Shown here piece after piece: positions 34,286-45,503 of a DNA stretch of 64,000 nt (the first letter of the stretch is position 1; each line of letters opens with the position of its first letter). The translations under genes and the position numbers were made by a program. The notes beneath the pieces were generated by a model. That model saw only the letters and a program-made list of their open reading frames with translations. It did no database searches and was not told where the DNA came from. Origin of the DNA: Yoonia sp. I 8.24 (GTDB lineage Bacteria > Pseudomonadota > Alphaproteobacteria > Rhodobacterales > Rhodobacteraceae). The DNA lies in the NCBI RefSeq assembly GCF_022096995.1, contig NZ_JACXGQ010000002.1:1-64000 (forward strand), read 5' to 3'.

Positions 34286-35569
34286 CTAGACGTGCTGCTT
34301 TTGCACCTTGGTCAACTTGCCAGCGGCGAGTGAAACGACCGCAGCAAAGAAGCTAAACAGCGCACCCATTTTCGCAGCATCCTGCACAGGCACTTCGCCA
34401 AGCATCACCGCACTATCAAACGCGACGGCGGCAATAAACAGCGATACCGTAAAGCCAATCGCGGCCACACAGCCGATTACAACCAAGTCAATGATCCGCA
34501 TGCCTTCTGGCAGCCCGAGCCCAAGCGGACGTGCCGCAAACCAGCCAAAGAGCAAGATGCCAACCGGTTTCCCGATCAACAGACCTGCGAGGACAAGCCA
34601 AGTTGGCGAACCAATGGACGAAAATTCGACTCCGGCGTTCAACAGTCCAAAGAAGAACAACACGACCTCAACCGGGTGTTTAAGAATATGCTCAATGTGG
34701 TTCAAAAGATCGGTCAGGTACTGCTCTGCCTCGGCAAAAATACCAAACGCGCGGTCTGCATGTGGGATCGTTGGCACGATTGGAAGCAGGCCAAGGGCGG
34801 GGTGAATACCTGCTTCTTGAAAACCGTACCAGCTTGCTGCGGCTGCTATCAGATATGGCCAGAACGACAGTTTGTTGCGAATCCATGTTGAATTCGGGCG
34901 CATTTCTTTGCCGCGATCCAATTGGCGCGGCAGGCGGTTAAAGAAGTAAAATACCGCGATGGCCGCAAAGAGTGACAGCAACAGCCATTCCGGTGCCAAT
35001 TCACCTGACGGGTAGAAGATCGCCAGAATGATCAACCCAGCCGCATCATCGGCAATCGCCAAAAGCAGTAGGAAGCGGACAGCGGGGTGGCCAGCGCCAA
35101 ACACCAAACGCCCAACGAGGTAGCTGAACGCGATGTCGGTTGCGGTTGGAATAGCCCAGCCGTTGGCCACGGCATCATAGGTTTCTGACCCCAAAAACAG
35201 TGCAAGTCCAAGGTAAACTGCAATCGGGCCGACCATGCCGCCAAGTGTTGCGAACAGGGGCGTCGCAGCTTTCTTTCCGCGCAGGCTGCCGTTTTTTAGA
35301 ATAACGGCTTCCCAGACTTCTTTCGCGGCAATCGCAAAGAAGAAGGCCATCAGCACATCGTTGACAAGGTAATGCAGTGTCAGGGAGCGATATTTGACCT
35401 GCCCATTGGCGTCATAGTGGGCGTGCCCAACCCATGAATCATGGATCAGTTCGAGATCAACAAAATGGTGGTAACTAGCGGGATCAACATTCGCCCAAAC
35501 GAGCGCAATACCCGCACCGAAAATTAACAATAGTGAGTAGTTCGTTAGAAAATTCCAGACGCGGTACAT
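34286..35569 (-). CDS. nhaA: Na+/H+ antiporter NhaA
   Basis: 427 residues with about twelve membrane helices. VNDVLMAFFFAIAAKEVWEA and WAIPTATDIAFSYLVGRLVFG with LLLAIADDAAGLIILAIFY carry the paired aspartates of the ion-binding site. The start at 35569 (MYRVWNFL) has GGGAGA three bases upstream and is preferred to an in-frame ATG at 35623. It exports sodium in exchange for protons, as is usual in marine bacteria. The stretch HDSWVGHAHYDANGQVKYRS between helices 1 and 2 is a little longer than in E. coli NhaA. Confidence 0.9.
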   Translation of the reverse strand: MYRVWNFLTNYSLLLIFGAGIALVWANVDPASYHHFVDLELIHDSWVGHAHYDANGQVKYRSLTLHYLVNDVLMAFFFAIAAKEVWEAVILKNGSLRGKKAATPLFATLGGMVGPIAVYLGLALFLGSETYDAVANGWAIPTATDIAFSYLVGRLVFGAGHPAVRFLLLLAIADDAAGLIILAIFYPSGELAPEWLLLSLFAAIAVFYFFNRLPRQLDRGKEMRPNSTWIRNKLSFWPYLIAAAASWYGFQEAGIHPALGLLPIVPTIPHADRAFGIFAEAEQYLTDLLNHIEHILKHPVEVVLFFFGLLNAGVEFSSIGSPTWLVLAGLLIGKPVGILLFGWFAARPLGLGLPEGMRIIDLVVIGCVAAIGFTVSLFIAAVAFDSAVMLGEVPVQDAAKMGALFSFFAAVVSLAAGKLTKVQKQHV

Positions 35570-35689
35570 GCTGTCTCCCGGTTTACTTGCCCCGCAATTA
35601 CCGCAAAGGTGCGAAGGCATCAAGCAAGCGACAAATTAACTAATTGTGAGCGTGCGGTTTCGTGAATTCTAGGTGGGGAGAGTGAGAAG

Positions 35690-36274
35690 TTGGGCCTCAG
35701 GCAAGACATATTGTCCTGTGAATTATGTGCAAATCGATTTGCGCTGACGCAGACGGCGCATCACCCGCGGCCTGTCGTTTGGTTTTGTGCCACACCGCGC
35801 ATATTGATCGCGGGCCAAGCGCCAGGGCTGCGTGTGCATGAAACGGGTAAACCGTTTTGGGACCGCTCAGGTGATCGGTTACGGGATTGGCTAGGGCTTG
35901 ATCATGACGCATTTTACGATGTCGCAAAGATTGCGATTGTGCCGATGGCGTTTTGCTTTCCGGGGTACAATGCGGCGGGATCGGACCTGCCTCCTCCGAA
36001 AATTTGTGCCGACACATGGCATCAAAAGGTGATGGCCCATCTTGGTGACGTTCCTTTGACGTTGGTTATTGGCGGTCATGCGCAGCGCTGGCATTTGCAG
36101 ACCCGCGGCCGTGTGACTGAGACAGTCGCCAATTGGCGCGACTATGCACCACGCGTGTTTCCCTTGCCTCATCCGTCGTGGCGCAATACCGGGTGGTTAA
36201 AGAAAAACCAATGGTTTGAGACTGACCTGCTGCCTGCACTGCGGGCCCAAGTGAAAGACGTGTTAGATGACTGA
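35690..36274 (+). CDS. Uracil-DNA-glycosylase-family protein
   Basis: 194 residues from a TTG (MGLRQDIL) with GGGGAGAG upstream. The N-terminal RILIAGQAPGLRVHETGKPF, the cysteines CELCANR and the C-terminal FPLPHPSWRNTGWLKKNQWF fit the small uracil-DNA glycosylase-like family (HPS in place of the HPSP of family 4). It may remove uracil or another damaged base, or belong to a subgroup of unknown activity. The SseB-like gene overlaps its last eight bases. Confidence 0.82.
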   Translation: MGLRQDILSCELCANRFALTQTAHHPRPVVWFCATPRILIAGQAPGLRVHETGKPFWDRSGDRLRDWLGLDHDAFYDVAKIAIVPMAFCFPGYNAAGSDLPPPKICADTWHQKVMAHLGDVPLTLVIGGHAQRWHLQTRGRVTETVANWRDYAPRVFPLPHPSWRNTGWLKKNQWFETDLLPALRAQVKDVLDD

Positions 36275-37043
36275 TCTCGATACGGCCCATGCGGCCATGG
36301 AAGCCGCCCCTGAAGACGATGCAGCGCGGTTGCGGTTTTATGAGAGGCTTGCAGATACCGAACTGTTCATGCTGCTTACCGCAGAAGCCGAAGGTGACCA
36401 AGTTCTTCCCGAATTATTTGAAATCGAAGACCAGCGTTTCGCGCTTGTCTTCGATCGCGAAGAACGGCTCGCGGAATTTGTGGGCCGTGCGGCCCCCTAT
36501 GCTGGGGTGCCGGGGCGCGGGTTGGTGCAAATGCTGGCCGGGCAGGGGGTTGGGCTCGCATTGAACCTAGAGGTCGCCCCATCTGCAATGCTGATCCCGG
36601 CAGAGGCGGTGGATTGGTTAGTGCAAACCCTGTCACACGCACCCGATGAAACCGAAGCGCGACTGACCGAAATCAACGCACCCGGCGGCCTGCCAGAAGA
36701 GGTCGTGCTGGGGCTTGACCGGAAACTCGCGATTGCGGCGGGTATGGCAAAATCTGCCTATCTGGCCGCAGCAACCTATGAGGGTGGGGCGACAGGGCAT
36801 GTCTTGGCCTTTATCGATGCAACGCCGGGCGCAGAACAGGCGCTCGCCAACGCCGCAAGCGAAGTGCTGACCTTTTCGGGGATCGAAGCGGGGATGATGG
36901 ATGTGATGTTTGTGCGGGCCAGCGACCCGCTTGCGGCACATCTGGCCAAGGTCGGGCTGCGTTTTGATCTACCTGAGCCCGAAACACCACATGTGCCCGG
37001 CGCCCCTGGAATGGACCCGGCAAAACCGCCCAAGCTGCATTAG
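36267..37043 (+). CDS. SseB-family protein
   Basis: 258 residues. LDTAHAAMEAAPEDDAARLR at the start, LVFDREERLAEFVGRAAPY and GLALNLEVAPSAMLIPAEAV in the middle correspond to the SseB N-terminal domain; the second half with GHVLAFIDATPGAEQALANA is the SseB C-terminal domain. The molecular role is unknown; in enterobacteria SseB binds other proteins and modulates sulfur enzyme activity. It overlaps the UDG-like gene and is convergent with ghrA by four bases. Confidence 0.82.
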   Translation: MTDLDTAHAAMEAAPEDDAARLRFYERLADTELFMLLTAEAEGDQVLPELFEIEDQRFALVFDREERLAEFVGRAAPYAGVPGRGLVQMLAGQGVGLALNLEVAPSAMLIPAEAVDWLVQTLSHAPDETEARLTEINAPGGLPEEVVLGLDRKLAIAAGMAKSAYLAAATYEGGATGHVLAFIDATPGAEQALANAASEVLTFSGIEAGMMDVMFVRASDPLAAHLAKVGLRFDLPEPETPHVPGAPGMDPAKPPKLH

Positions 37044-37972
37044 TACCCGCGCCCGCGATCAACGCGGTTCTGTAAGGGCGCGCCGTTTTCGTGGCCTGCA
37101 ATATTTTCCGCAATGACCCGCGCTGCGGTATCAGGGCGCGTTGTGGCGGCGATATGTGGGGTTACGGTTATCTGCGGGTGCCCCCAGAAAACATGATCTT
37201 GCGGCAGGGGCTCTGTGCGGAATACGTCAAGCGTTGCATGGGCGACTTGGCCGGTTTCAAGCGCCGCGAGCAGGGCCGCATCGTCTATCAGCGGGCCACG
37301 TCCGGGGTTGATGATAAAGGCCCCAGGCGCAAGCATGGCGAGGCGTGCGGCGTTCAGGGTGTTTTCTGTCTGCGCCGTCATAGGCAACAAGAGAACGACA
37401 ATCTGTGCACCGCTTAGCGCCGTGTTCAAGCCGTCGTCGCCATGTAGGCAGCGCATATTCGGAATATCTTTGGGCGATCTGCTCCACCCAGTCACCGGGA
37501 ACCCAAGCTGATGCAGGGCTTGTCCACAGGCAGCACCTAGCGCGCCGATCCCTAGGATCGTTACCGGACGATCTGCAGCAATGGGCGGATAGACATCGTT
37601 GCGCCAAATGCCATCTTGCCCATGAATATGTGCATCCATTCCCAAGTGATGGCGCATCGTATGGCCCACGACCCATTCGACCATCGCGTTCGTGAGGCTC
37701 GGATCAACCATGCGGCAAAGCGGTTGGGTCAGGGTCTTGTTTTGCGTGATCTTTTCAACGCCAGCCCAAAGGTTCAACACTGCCTTGCAGCGGGTAAATG
37801 GCGTGAAGTCATCGACAGGTCCGCCGGGGCCAAAGATGATATAATCCGTGACTTCTGCCCCGTGATCGCGCCGCAGATTGGCCGCGACGCCTGCAGCCTC
37901 TAGCGCGCGCTTTAGCGGGGATTCATAGTCGCGCCAAAGATCGTCGGTCGCAGCAAAAAGAATATTGATCAT
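37040..37972 (-). CDS. ghrA: Glyoxylate/hydroxypyruvate reductase A-like D-2-hydroxyacid dehydrogenase
   Basis: 310 residues. TILGIGALGAACGQALHQLG is the NAD(P)H-binding motif, with SRSPKDI providing an Arg after strand 2 as in NADPH-dependent GhrA. INPGRGPLIDDAALLAALE, the Glu in FRTEPLPQDHVFW and the catalytic His in VTPHIAA complete the D-2-hydroxyacid dehydrogenase site. It reduces glyoxylate or hydroxypyruvate. The start overlaps the rodA stop by one base. Confidence 0.88.
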   Translation of the reverse strand: MINILFAATDDLWRDYESPLKRALEAAGVAANLRRDHGAEVTDYIIFGPGGPVDDFTPFTRCKAVLNLWAGVEKITQNKTLTQPLCRMVDPSLTNAMVEWVVGHTMRHHLGMDAHIHGQDGIWRNDVYPPIAADRPVTILGIGALGAACGQALHQLGFPVTGWSRSPKDIPNMRCLHGDDGLNTALSGAQIVVLLLPMTAQTENTLNAARLAMLAPGAFIINPGRGPLIDDAALLAALETGQVAHATLDVFRTEPLPQDHVFWGHPQITVTPHIAATTRPDTAARVIAENIAGHENGAPLQNRVDRGRGY

Positions 37973-39111
37973 TAGCGAGGCCTATGAACGTGGGCGCTTT
38001 GGACAAGGCCGAAAGCAACAAGAAGAACAAGCATGGCGGACCCACCATAACTGACAAGTGGAAGGGGCACACCGACGACAGGCGCCAGCCCCATAACCAT
38101 CGACATGTTGACTGCGAAGAATAGGAAAAACGTCATGGCGATGCCCAACGTCAAAAGTGCAGCAAAGCGGTCACGATTGCCAAGCGCCGAGACGATGCAG
38201 AAAACGACGATCAGAAGATAGAGCAGCAATAACGTTGAGGCACCGACAAAACCGAATTCCTCTGCTAAAGTAGTAAAGATAAAATCGGTATGTTTTTCGG
38301 GCAAGAAATTCAGCCGCGATTGCGTCCCTTGCATAAACCCGCGCCCGGTCCAGCCGCCTGACCCAAGTGCAATTTTCGCCTGCGTGATGTGGTAGCCAGC
38401 GCCAAGGGGGTCATTGGACGGGTCAATAAACGTGTCGATCCGGCGGTATTGATAGTCCTTAAGCAATTGCCAAGACGTGCCACGGCTTTCGAACACGGCA
38501 ACGATCGCGCCCACGCCGGCCCCGACAACAGTCGCGAAATAGGCCCAATGTACGCCAGCCAGAAACATCACCGTCGCGCCGCCAAACAACAGCAAAAGCG
38601 ATGTGCCAAGGTCGGGTTGCTTAAGAACCAACATCGTTGGCACAAGAATAAAGATCACAGGCAAAGCCACCCAGAGAGGCCGTGATGTTTTTTCCAACGG
38701 TAGCCAATCGTAATAGGCTGCGATAAACATCACCACTGTGATTTTCGTCAGCTCTGACGGCTGCAACACCATAAACTTCAAATCGATCCAGCGCTGCGCG
38801 CCCATACGGACTTCGCCAAAAAACTCAACGCCTAGCAGCAAGATGATCGACACCGCATAAGCGACAAACGCCATGTTGCGCCAAAACCAAATAGGGACCA
38901 TGGCCACGATGAACATCAACACCATGCCAAGGCCAAAACGTTTGACTTGCGGTTCCATCCACGGCGACGTGGACCCGCCCGCGACAGAATACAGCATCAA
39001 GAACCCGGCACTGGCCACGGCCGAAATCAACATGACCAACGGCCAATTGATATACCAAATTTTGCGCAGCCCTGTGGGGACGTGCTGTGTGTTATGGGCA
39101 AGATAGCTCAT
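37972..39111 (-). CDS. rodA: Rod-shape peptidoglycan glycosyltransferase RodA
   Basis: 379 residues with about ten membrane helices of the SEDS family. FMQGTQSRLNFLPEKHTDFI with the catalytic-type Asp and TLAEEFGFVGASTLLLLYLL are typical, as is GVPLPLVSYGGSAMLVLLVA near the end. It polymerises glycan strands with PBP2, whose gene lies directly upstream with a four-base overlap. Last gene of the mreBCD-mrdA-rodA group before ghrA. Confidence 0.95.
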   Translation of the reverse strand: MSYLAHNTQHVPTGLRKIWYINWPLVMLISAVASAGFLMLYSVAGGSTSPWMEPQVKRFGLGMVLMFIVAMVPIWFWRNMAFVAYAVSIILLLGVEFFGEVRMGAQRWIDLKFMVLQPSELTKITVVMFIAAYYDWLPLEKTSRPLWVALPVIFILVPTMLVLKQPDLGTSLLLLFGGATVMFLAGVHWAYFATVVGAGVGAIVAVFESRGTSWQLLKDYQYRRIDTFIDPSNDPLGAGYHITQAKIALGSGGWTGRGFMQGTQSRLNFLPEKHTDFIFTTLAEEFGFVGASTLLLLYLLIVVFCIVSALGNRDRFAALLTLGIAMTFFLFFAVNMSMVMGLAPVVGVPLPLVSYGGSAMLVLLVAFGLVQSAHVHRPR

Positions 39112-41048
39112 GCGCGGCTCTGGGACTTTGCACCCATCGGGATGCGGGCTTCGATGCGGCGCTGCTGTTGATCAATCTTGTCGCGTTGGCTTGCTGGGTA
39201 GGCGTCAAGCGGGGGGGCACCACCATAGAGCGCTTGTAAAATCACGTCACGCGCGATGGGCGCGGCAGCACTTGAACCACCGCCGCCATGTTCGACGATC
39301 ACCGCGACAGCATAGCGCGGGTTATCAAGCGGCGCGTAGCTGACAAAAAGTGCGTGATCACGGCGTTCCCATGGCAGGTCCTCGTTGCGGGTAACCCCGG
39401 CGGCGCGTTCTTCGGGGGTGATGCGGCGGACCTGACTGGTGCCACTTTTCCCGGCCATTTCGTAACCTTCGGCCAAAATGCGTGACCCGTAGGCTGTGCC
39501 GCGTCGGTTGTTGCAGACATCCGTCATGGCCGCGCGGATGCGGCGTAATGTGTTTTCGTTCAGGCCAAGACTTTCGCCACGCCCGGAAGGCTGTTCAACC
39601 CCGTCAATCAACCGTACCAGCCGAGGGGTAATTTCATGCCCCGTGGCGATCCGCGCGGTCATGATAGCCAATTGCAGCGGCGAGGCGAGCACATAGCCTT
39701 GCCCGATTGACGCATTCACCGTGTCCCCGATCCGCCAGTCTTCGCCGCGGACAGATGATTTCCATTCCTTATCGGGCGCAAGACCAGAGGCCACGGCAGA
39801 AAGCGGCAGGTCATGTTTCGTGCCGAGCCCGAGCTTGCGCGCCATCGCAGCCATTTTGTCGATACCGACGCGCTGAGAAATTTCATAATAATAGCAGTCA
39901 CAACTTTGCTTGAGACTGTCGTGAAGGTTGATATTGCCATGCCCACCACGTTTCCAACAGTGAAAGCGGATGCCATAAACATCGGTATGTCCGGGGCAGT
40001 AGACAGTTTCATCTGCAGTGACGACGCCGTCTTCCATTGCGGCCAGCGCCGTTATCATCTTGAAGGTTGATCCGGGCGGGTAAGTGCCTTGCACGGCCTT
40101 CGCAGCAAGCGGGCGATATTTATCTGCGTTCAGACCTTCCCAATCGGCTACAGAAATCCCGCGTACAAATAGGTTTGGATCAAAAGACGGGGCCGAGGCA
40201 ATCGCGCGCAAATCACCATGTTCAAGGTCGATCACAACGACGCCTGCGGATTCACCATCTAAGCGAGCTTGGGCATAGGTTTGCAATCGGTTGTCAATGG
40301 TCAGTTGCACGTCTTTGCCGGCGTCGCCCTCTTGGCGGTCCAATTCGCGCATCACCCGGCCGACAGCGTTGACTTCGATCCGGCGATGGCCCGCACTGCC
40401 GCGCAAAGTATGTTCGAGTTTGTTTTCTGCGCCCGTCTTGCCGATTTGAAATTTCGGAATTTGCAAAAGCGGGTCTTGGTCGTCGATCCGGCTGAGATCG
40501 TAATCGCTGACCGGACCGACATAACCCACCACATGCGCTAGATCAGCGCCCCAAGGGTAGACCCGGCTTTGGCCGACTTCGGCGGAAATACCGGGCAGGG
40601 CGGGGGTATTGAGATTGATCTTTGCGACATCTTCCCAAGTCAAACGCTCAGCGATGGTGACAGGCACAAAAGGCGAGCGACGTTGCATTTCTTCCATGGC
40701 ACGGCTGAGATCCTCGGGGGCGATATCGACGATTTCAGTGAGCCGCGCGAGCACCTCGCCCACGTCGCCCGCGTCTTCGCGGACCATCACAACCCGATAG
40801 TTTTGTTCGTTATCTGCGATCGCGATCCCGTTGCGGTCAAATACCAACCCACGCGCGGGCGGCAAAAGACGAATGTTGATCCGGTTCTCTTCGGCGAGCA
40901 GGCGAAACTCGTCAGCATGTTCAACCTGCATTGACCGCATACGCCAACCCAACACGGCCATCAGCGCAATTTGGGAGGTGCCTAAAACCAATGCGCGCCT
41001 GCTAATGGTGCGGCTGCTCGCGATAATATCTTTCGGTTGTCGTTTCAT
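39108..41048 (-). CDS. mrdA: Penicillin-binding protein 2
   Basis: 646 residues. One N-terminal membrane helix (ALVLGTSQIALMAVLGWRM), the PBP dimerisation domain from about residue 65, and the transpeptidase domain with the active-site motif GSTFK (STFK, SxxK), SCD in KQSCDCYY as the SxN-type motif, and KSGTSQ as KTG box. It is the cross-linking partner of RodA in lateral wall synthesis. The ATG overlaps the mreD stop (four bases). Confidence 0.95.
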   Translation of the reverse strand: MKRQPKDIIASSRTISRRALVLGTSQIALMAVLGWRMRSMQVEHADEFRLLAEENRINIRLLPPARGLVFDRNGIAIADNEQNYRVVMVREDAGDVGEVLARLTEIVDIAPEDLSRAMEEMQRRSPFVPVTIAERLTWEDVAKINLNTPALPGISAEVGQSRVYPWGADLAHVVGYVGPVSDYDLSRIDDQDPLLQIPKFQIGKTGAENKLEHTLRGSAGHRRIEVNAVGRVMRELDRQEGDAGKDVQLTIDNRLQTYAQARLDGESAGVVVIDLEHGDLRAIASAPSFDPNLFVRGISVADWEGLNADKYRPLAAKAVQGTYPPGSTFKMITALAAMEDGVVTADETVYCPGHTDVYGIRFHCWKRGGHGNINLHDSLKQSCDCYYYEISQRVGIDKMAAMARKLGLGTKHDLPLSAVASGLAPDKEWKSSVRGEDWRIGDTVNASIGQGYVLASPLQLAIMTARIATGHEITPRLVRLIDGVEQPSGRGESLGLNENTLRRIRAAMTDVCNNRRGTAYGSRILAEGYEMAGKSGTSQVRRITPEERAAGVTRNEDLPWERRDHALFVSYAPLDNPRYAVAVIVEHGGGGSSAAAPIARDVILQALYGGAPPLDAYPASQRDKIDQQQRRIEARIPMGAKSQSRA

Positions 41049-41632
41049 ACACGTTGCCCTCTGCTGCCGGTTTCACCGGGTGCCACGCGGGTAATGCCGA
41101 AGACATAATGCATGAAAACTGCAACAAAAGGGTAGACTGCAATTGTCAAAATCAATTGAAGAAGCACCATGCCCAAAGGCGGGACGTTCAGCGCGAATAT
41201 AGCAAGCACCAGCCGATACGTTGCAAAAAGCGCAAACATACCAAGCGCGACGCTGCTCCATTCGCCTAAGAAGGGCATAGCCCGAAAATCACGGTGTCGT
41301 TTGCGCAACTCTTCTGTCAGCCAAACGACCATACCCGCCCATAGTCCAGGTGGGCGTTGAAAGACCAGATCGCTTAATAAAAAAATACCTGCGATGATCC
41401 AAACGGGGATAAATTTGGGACGGCGCACGACCCAAACAATCGTTACAGCCAAACAAAGATCAGGCGGTACGATGCGCAAGCGCCAAGGTGCGAACATATC
41501 GCCGGGCAAGGCAATCGTTAAAATATGGGGTTCCATGCTTTGCGGGACCAATTGCAGAACCATGATCACAAAGGCGATCAATACATACGTCATACATTTA
41601 ACCCAAATCTGTGGTCCGGCGGGGCTAGCCAT
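41045..41632 (-). CDS. mreD: Rod shape-determining protein MreD
   Basis: 195 residues with five predicted helices, for example IPVWIIAGIFLLSDLVFQRP and LGMVLLQLILTIAVYPFVAV. The ATG at 41632 (MASPAGPQIW), overlapping the mreC stop by eight bases, gives the family length; the open frame to 41692 would add 20 unlikely residues. MreD scaffolds MreC and RodA/PBP2 in the elongasome. The helical sequence is poorly conserved, and identification leans on the gene order. Confidence 0.9.
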   Translation of the reverse strand: MASPAGPQIWVKCMTYVLIAFVIMVLQLVPQSMEPHILTIALPGDMFAPWRLRIVPPDLCLAVTIVWVVRRPKFIPVWIIAGIFLLSDLVFQRPPGLWAGMVVWLTEELRKRHRDFRAMPFLGEWSSVALGMFALFATYRLVLAIFALNVPPLGMVLLQLILTIAVYPFVAVFMHYVFGITRVAPGETGSRGQRV

Positions 41633-42563
41633 CGTCGAGATCATCCGATGGCAGTGGCTGCGGCGCAATGACGGGCAAGGCGGCGGGGCCAAAAAATTCG
41701 GCGCCGGGGGTCAATAGGCCGCCGGGATCTTCGATGACCTCATGTGGATGGGCGCGGAGCACGCGTAGAAATTCCAAACGTTGATAATCGGCAGATAAAC
41801 GCACGCGCAGCCGCTGATCCGTCCCAAGGGCAACTTGACCCACCAAAAGATCGGATGGGAACACGCCACCATCGGACGATGACACAACCCGGTCGCCCGG
41901 TCGTACCAATCCGGTATCTTCAAGAAATTCGAGCGGCGGGTTCAGCGTGTTATCCCCCGCCAAAATCGCCTTTTGGCCGGAGGGCTGAATGATCACAGGA
42001 ATACGGCTTGATGTGTCGGTCAAAAGCATGACGCGGCTGGTTTCTTGACCAACCCCGGCGATGCGCCCGACCAAGCCGATGCCGTCCATCGTGGGCCAAC
42101 CATCGATGATCCCGTCACGCGCGCCGACGTTAACCAGCACTGATTGGCGAAAGGGCGACCCGCTATCCGTTACGACCACCCCGGTGACAAAGGTCAGTTG
42201 CGGGTCGATGCTGACATTGTTCAGGTCAAGCAGTTTAGCGTTTTCTTGTTCCAACTGCAGCGCGGCCTCTTTCCAGGCTTTCATCTGCTGAAGTTCGCGG
42301 CGCAGGTCTTGGTTTTGATCCGCAAGCTGTTGATAGCTTTGAAAGTCGCTGATCAGATGGCCGATACCCGTGATCGGGGCCATCGCCCAATCAAACGACG
42401 GTACGAATTTGTCGATCGCAGCGGCGCGAAACCGTTCGACCCGTGGGCTGTCAATCCGCCACACAAGGAACAATCCAAACAACACAAGCAGGATCACCCC
42501 AACCAGCAATCTGCGCAGTGGGCCGATAAAGTCTTCGCTGTTTTTATCTTTTGCCAAGGGCAA
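41625..42563 (-). CDS. mreC: Rod shape-determining protein MreC
   Basis: 312 residues. One membrane helix near the N-terminus (LLVGVILLVLFGLFLVWRI), a coiled coil (YQQLADQNQDLRRELQQMKA) and a beta-rich C-terminal domain containing VLVNVGARDGIIDGWPTMDG and GLVRPGDRVVSSSDGGVFP, as in MreC. It sits in the periplasm and activates PBP2. It follows mreB by 16 bases. Confidence 0.93.
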   Translation of the reverse strand: MPLAKDKNSEDFIGPLRRLLVGVILLVLFGLFLVWRIDSPRVERFRAAAIDKFVPSFDWAMAPITGIGHLISDFQSYQQLADQNQDLRRELQQMKAWKEAALQLEQENAKLLDLNNVSIDPQLTFVTGVVVTDSGSPFRQSVLVNVGARDGIIDGWPTMDGIGLVGRIAGVGQETSRVMLLTDTSSRIPVIIQPSGQKAILAGDNTLNPPLEFLEDTGLVRPGDRVVSSSDGGVFPSDLLVGQVALGTDQRLRVRLSADYQRLEFLRVLRAHPHEVIEDPGGLLTPGAEFFGPAALPVIAPQPLPSDDLDDG

Positions 42564-42579
42564 TTATCCCCGGTCGGTT

Positions 42580-43882
<1,303 letters not shown>

Positions 43883-43908
43883 GGGCGGCCCTTTGCCGAG
43901 GGCCGCCC
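43883..43908 (-). terminator. Rho-independent terminator after leuA
   Basis: A perfect 10-bp stem (gggcggccct with agggccgccc) closes a six-base loop, 24 bases after the leuA stop on the minus strand. It is followed on that strand by ATTTGCGTTTT. Confidence 0.8.
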
Positions 43909-43931
43909 AAGATTACGACTCGCAAAGCAAG

Positions 43932-45491
43932 TTAACGATCTTTGTAACTGACGCCTTTGACATCATAACCGGGCGCAGATTCTTCACGTCGTACCAGCAA
44001 GCGGTTGAGGGCGTTGATATAGGCCTTGGCACTGGCGACGACAGTGTCGGTATCCGCCGATTGTCCTGTCGCGATACGGCCTTCTTCTTCCATTCGCACG
44101 GATACTGTGGCTTGCGCGTCGGTGCCTTCGGTGACGGCGCTGACCTGATAAAGCTGCAAACGTGCGCCATGTGGGAACAGCGCCTTAACAGCGTTAAAGG
44201 TGGCATCAACCGGGCCGTCACCCGTGGCTGATGTTTTAACATCAGCGCCGTCGATCTCCATGACCATATCGGCTGTTTGGGGGCCTTCGGTCCCGCAGAC
44301 AACCCGCAAGGATTTCAACTTCAACCGATCTTCGTCGCCGCTATTTTGGTGCATCAAAGCAAGCAGATCGTCGTCAAAGACTTCTTTCTTACGGTCCGCC
44401 AAGTCTTTGAAGCGGACAAAGACGTCTTTTAATTGGTTATCCGCGAGATCATCAAAGCCCAACTCGTTGAGCTTAGCACGCAAAGCGGCACGGCCAGAGT
44501 GTTTACCCAATGGCAGCGAGGTGCCGGACAGCCCCACATCTTCGGGGCGCATAATTTCAAACGTCTCGGCGTTTTTCAGCATGCCATCTTGGTGGATACC
44601 GCTTTCGTGCGCAAAGGCATTCTTGCCGACGATGGCCTTGTTGAACTGCACAGCAAAACCCGACACGGCCGCAACACGGCGCGAGATGTTCATGATCTTC
44701 GTGGTGTCGATTTCGGTTGAAAATGGCATGATGTCGCCGCGCACTTTTAGGGCCATGACGACTTCTTCAAGGGCTGTATTGCCCGCGCGTTCGCCCAAAC
44801 CGTTGATCGTGCATTCGATTTGACGTGCGCCGCCTTCGACAGCCGCCAGCGAGTTCGCCGTCGCCATGCCAAGGTCATTGTGGCAGTGGGTCGCAAAGAT
44901 CACGTCATCCGCACCCGGTACGGTCGCGATCAAATTGCGGATCAAATCGGCGCTTTCAACAGGGGCGGTATAGCCGACGGTGTCGGGGATGTTGATGGTC
45001 GTGGCACCAGCTTTAATCGCGATCTCGACGGTGCGGCACAGGTAATCCCATTCGGTGCGGGTCGCATCCATTGGCGACCATTGCACGTTTTCACACAGGT
45101 TGCGGGCGTGGGTGACCGTGTCATGGATCCGTTGGGCCATTTCATCCATCGTCAGGTTCGGGATCGCGCGGTGCAGCGGTGATGTCCCGATGAACGTGTG
45201 GATACGTGGGGACCGCGCGTGTTTCACGGCTTCCCAGCAACGGTCGATATCTTTGTAGTTGGCACGCGCCAAGCCACAGATCGTTGAGGTCTTCGCAAGC
45301 CTTGCAATTTCGCTGACCGCTTTGAAATCGCCCTCAGAGGCGATCGGAAAACCAGCTTCGATAATATCGACGCCCATCTCGTCCAGCAGCTCCGCGATCT
45401 CAAGCTTTTCGGCATGGGTCATGGTCGCGCCGGGTGACTGTTCGCCGTCGCGCAATGTGGTGTCAAAAATCAGAACTTTGTCTTTGGTCAT
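43932..45491 (-). CDS. leuA: 2-isopropylmalate synthase
   Basis: 519 residues. The DRE-TIM barrel starts with FDTTLRDGEQSPGATM (DRE motif and substrate-binding residues), ATHCHNDLGMATANSLAAVE carries the metal-binding HxH, and the C-terminal ~130 residues (from about 385) form the LeuA allosteric dimer domain that binds leucine. It condenses 2-ketoisovalerate with acetyl-CoA in the first step of leucine synthesis. A cupin gene precedes it by 12 bases, and both follow a leucine-rich leader peptide at 45938-46024, so transcription is probably attenuated by leucine supply. Confidence 0.96.
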   Translation of the reverse strand: MTKDKVLIFDTTLRDGEQSPGATMTHAEKLEIAELLDEMGVDIIEAGFPIASEGDFKAVSEIARLAKTSTICGLARANYKDIDRCWEAVKHARSPRIHTFIGTSPLHRAIPNLTMDEMAQRIHDTVTHARNLCENVQWSPMDATRTEWDYLCRTVEIAIKAGATTINIPDTVGYTAPVESADLIRNLIATVPGADDVIFATHCHNDLGMATANSLAAVEGGARQIECTINGLGERAGNTALEEVVMALKVRGDIMPFSTEIDTTKIMNISRRVAAVSGFAVQFNKAIVGKNAFAHESGIHQDGMLKNAETFEIMRPEDVGLSGTSLPLGKHSGRAALRAKLNELGFDDLADNQLKDVFVRFKDLADRKKEVFDDDLLALMHQNSGDEDRLKLKSLRVVCGTEGPQTADMVMEIDGADVKTSATGDGPVDATFNAVKALFPHGARLQLYQVSAVTEGTDAQATVSVRMEEEGRIATGQSADTDTVVASAKAYINALNRLLVRREESAPGYDVKGVSYKDR

Positions 45492-45503
45492 CTGATTAAT
45501 CCT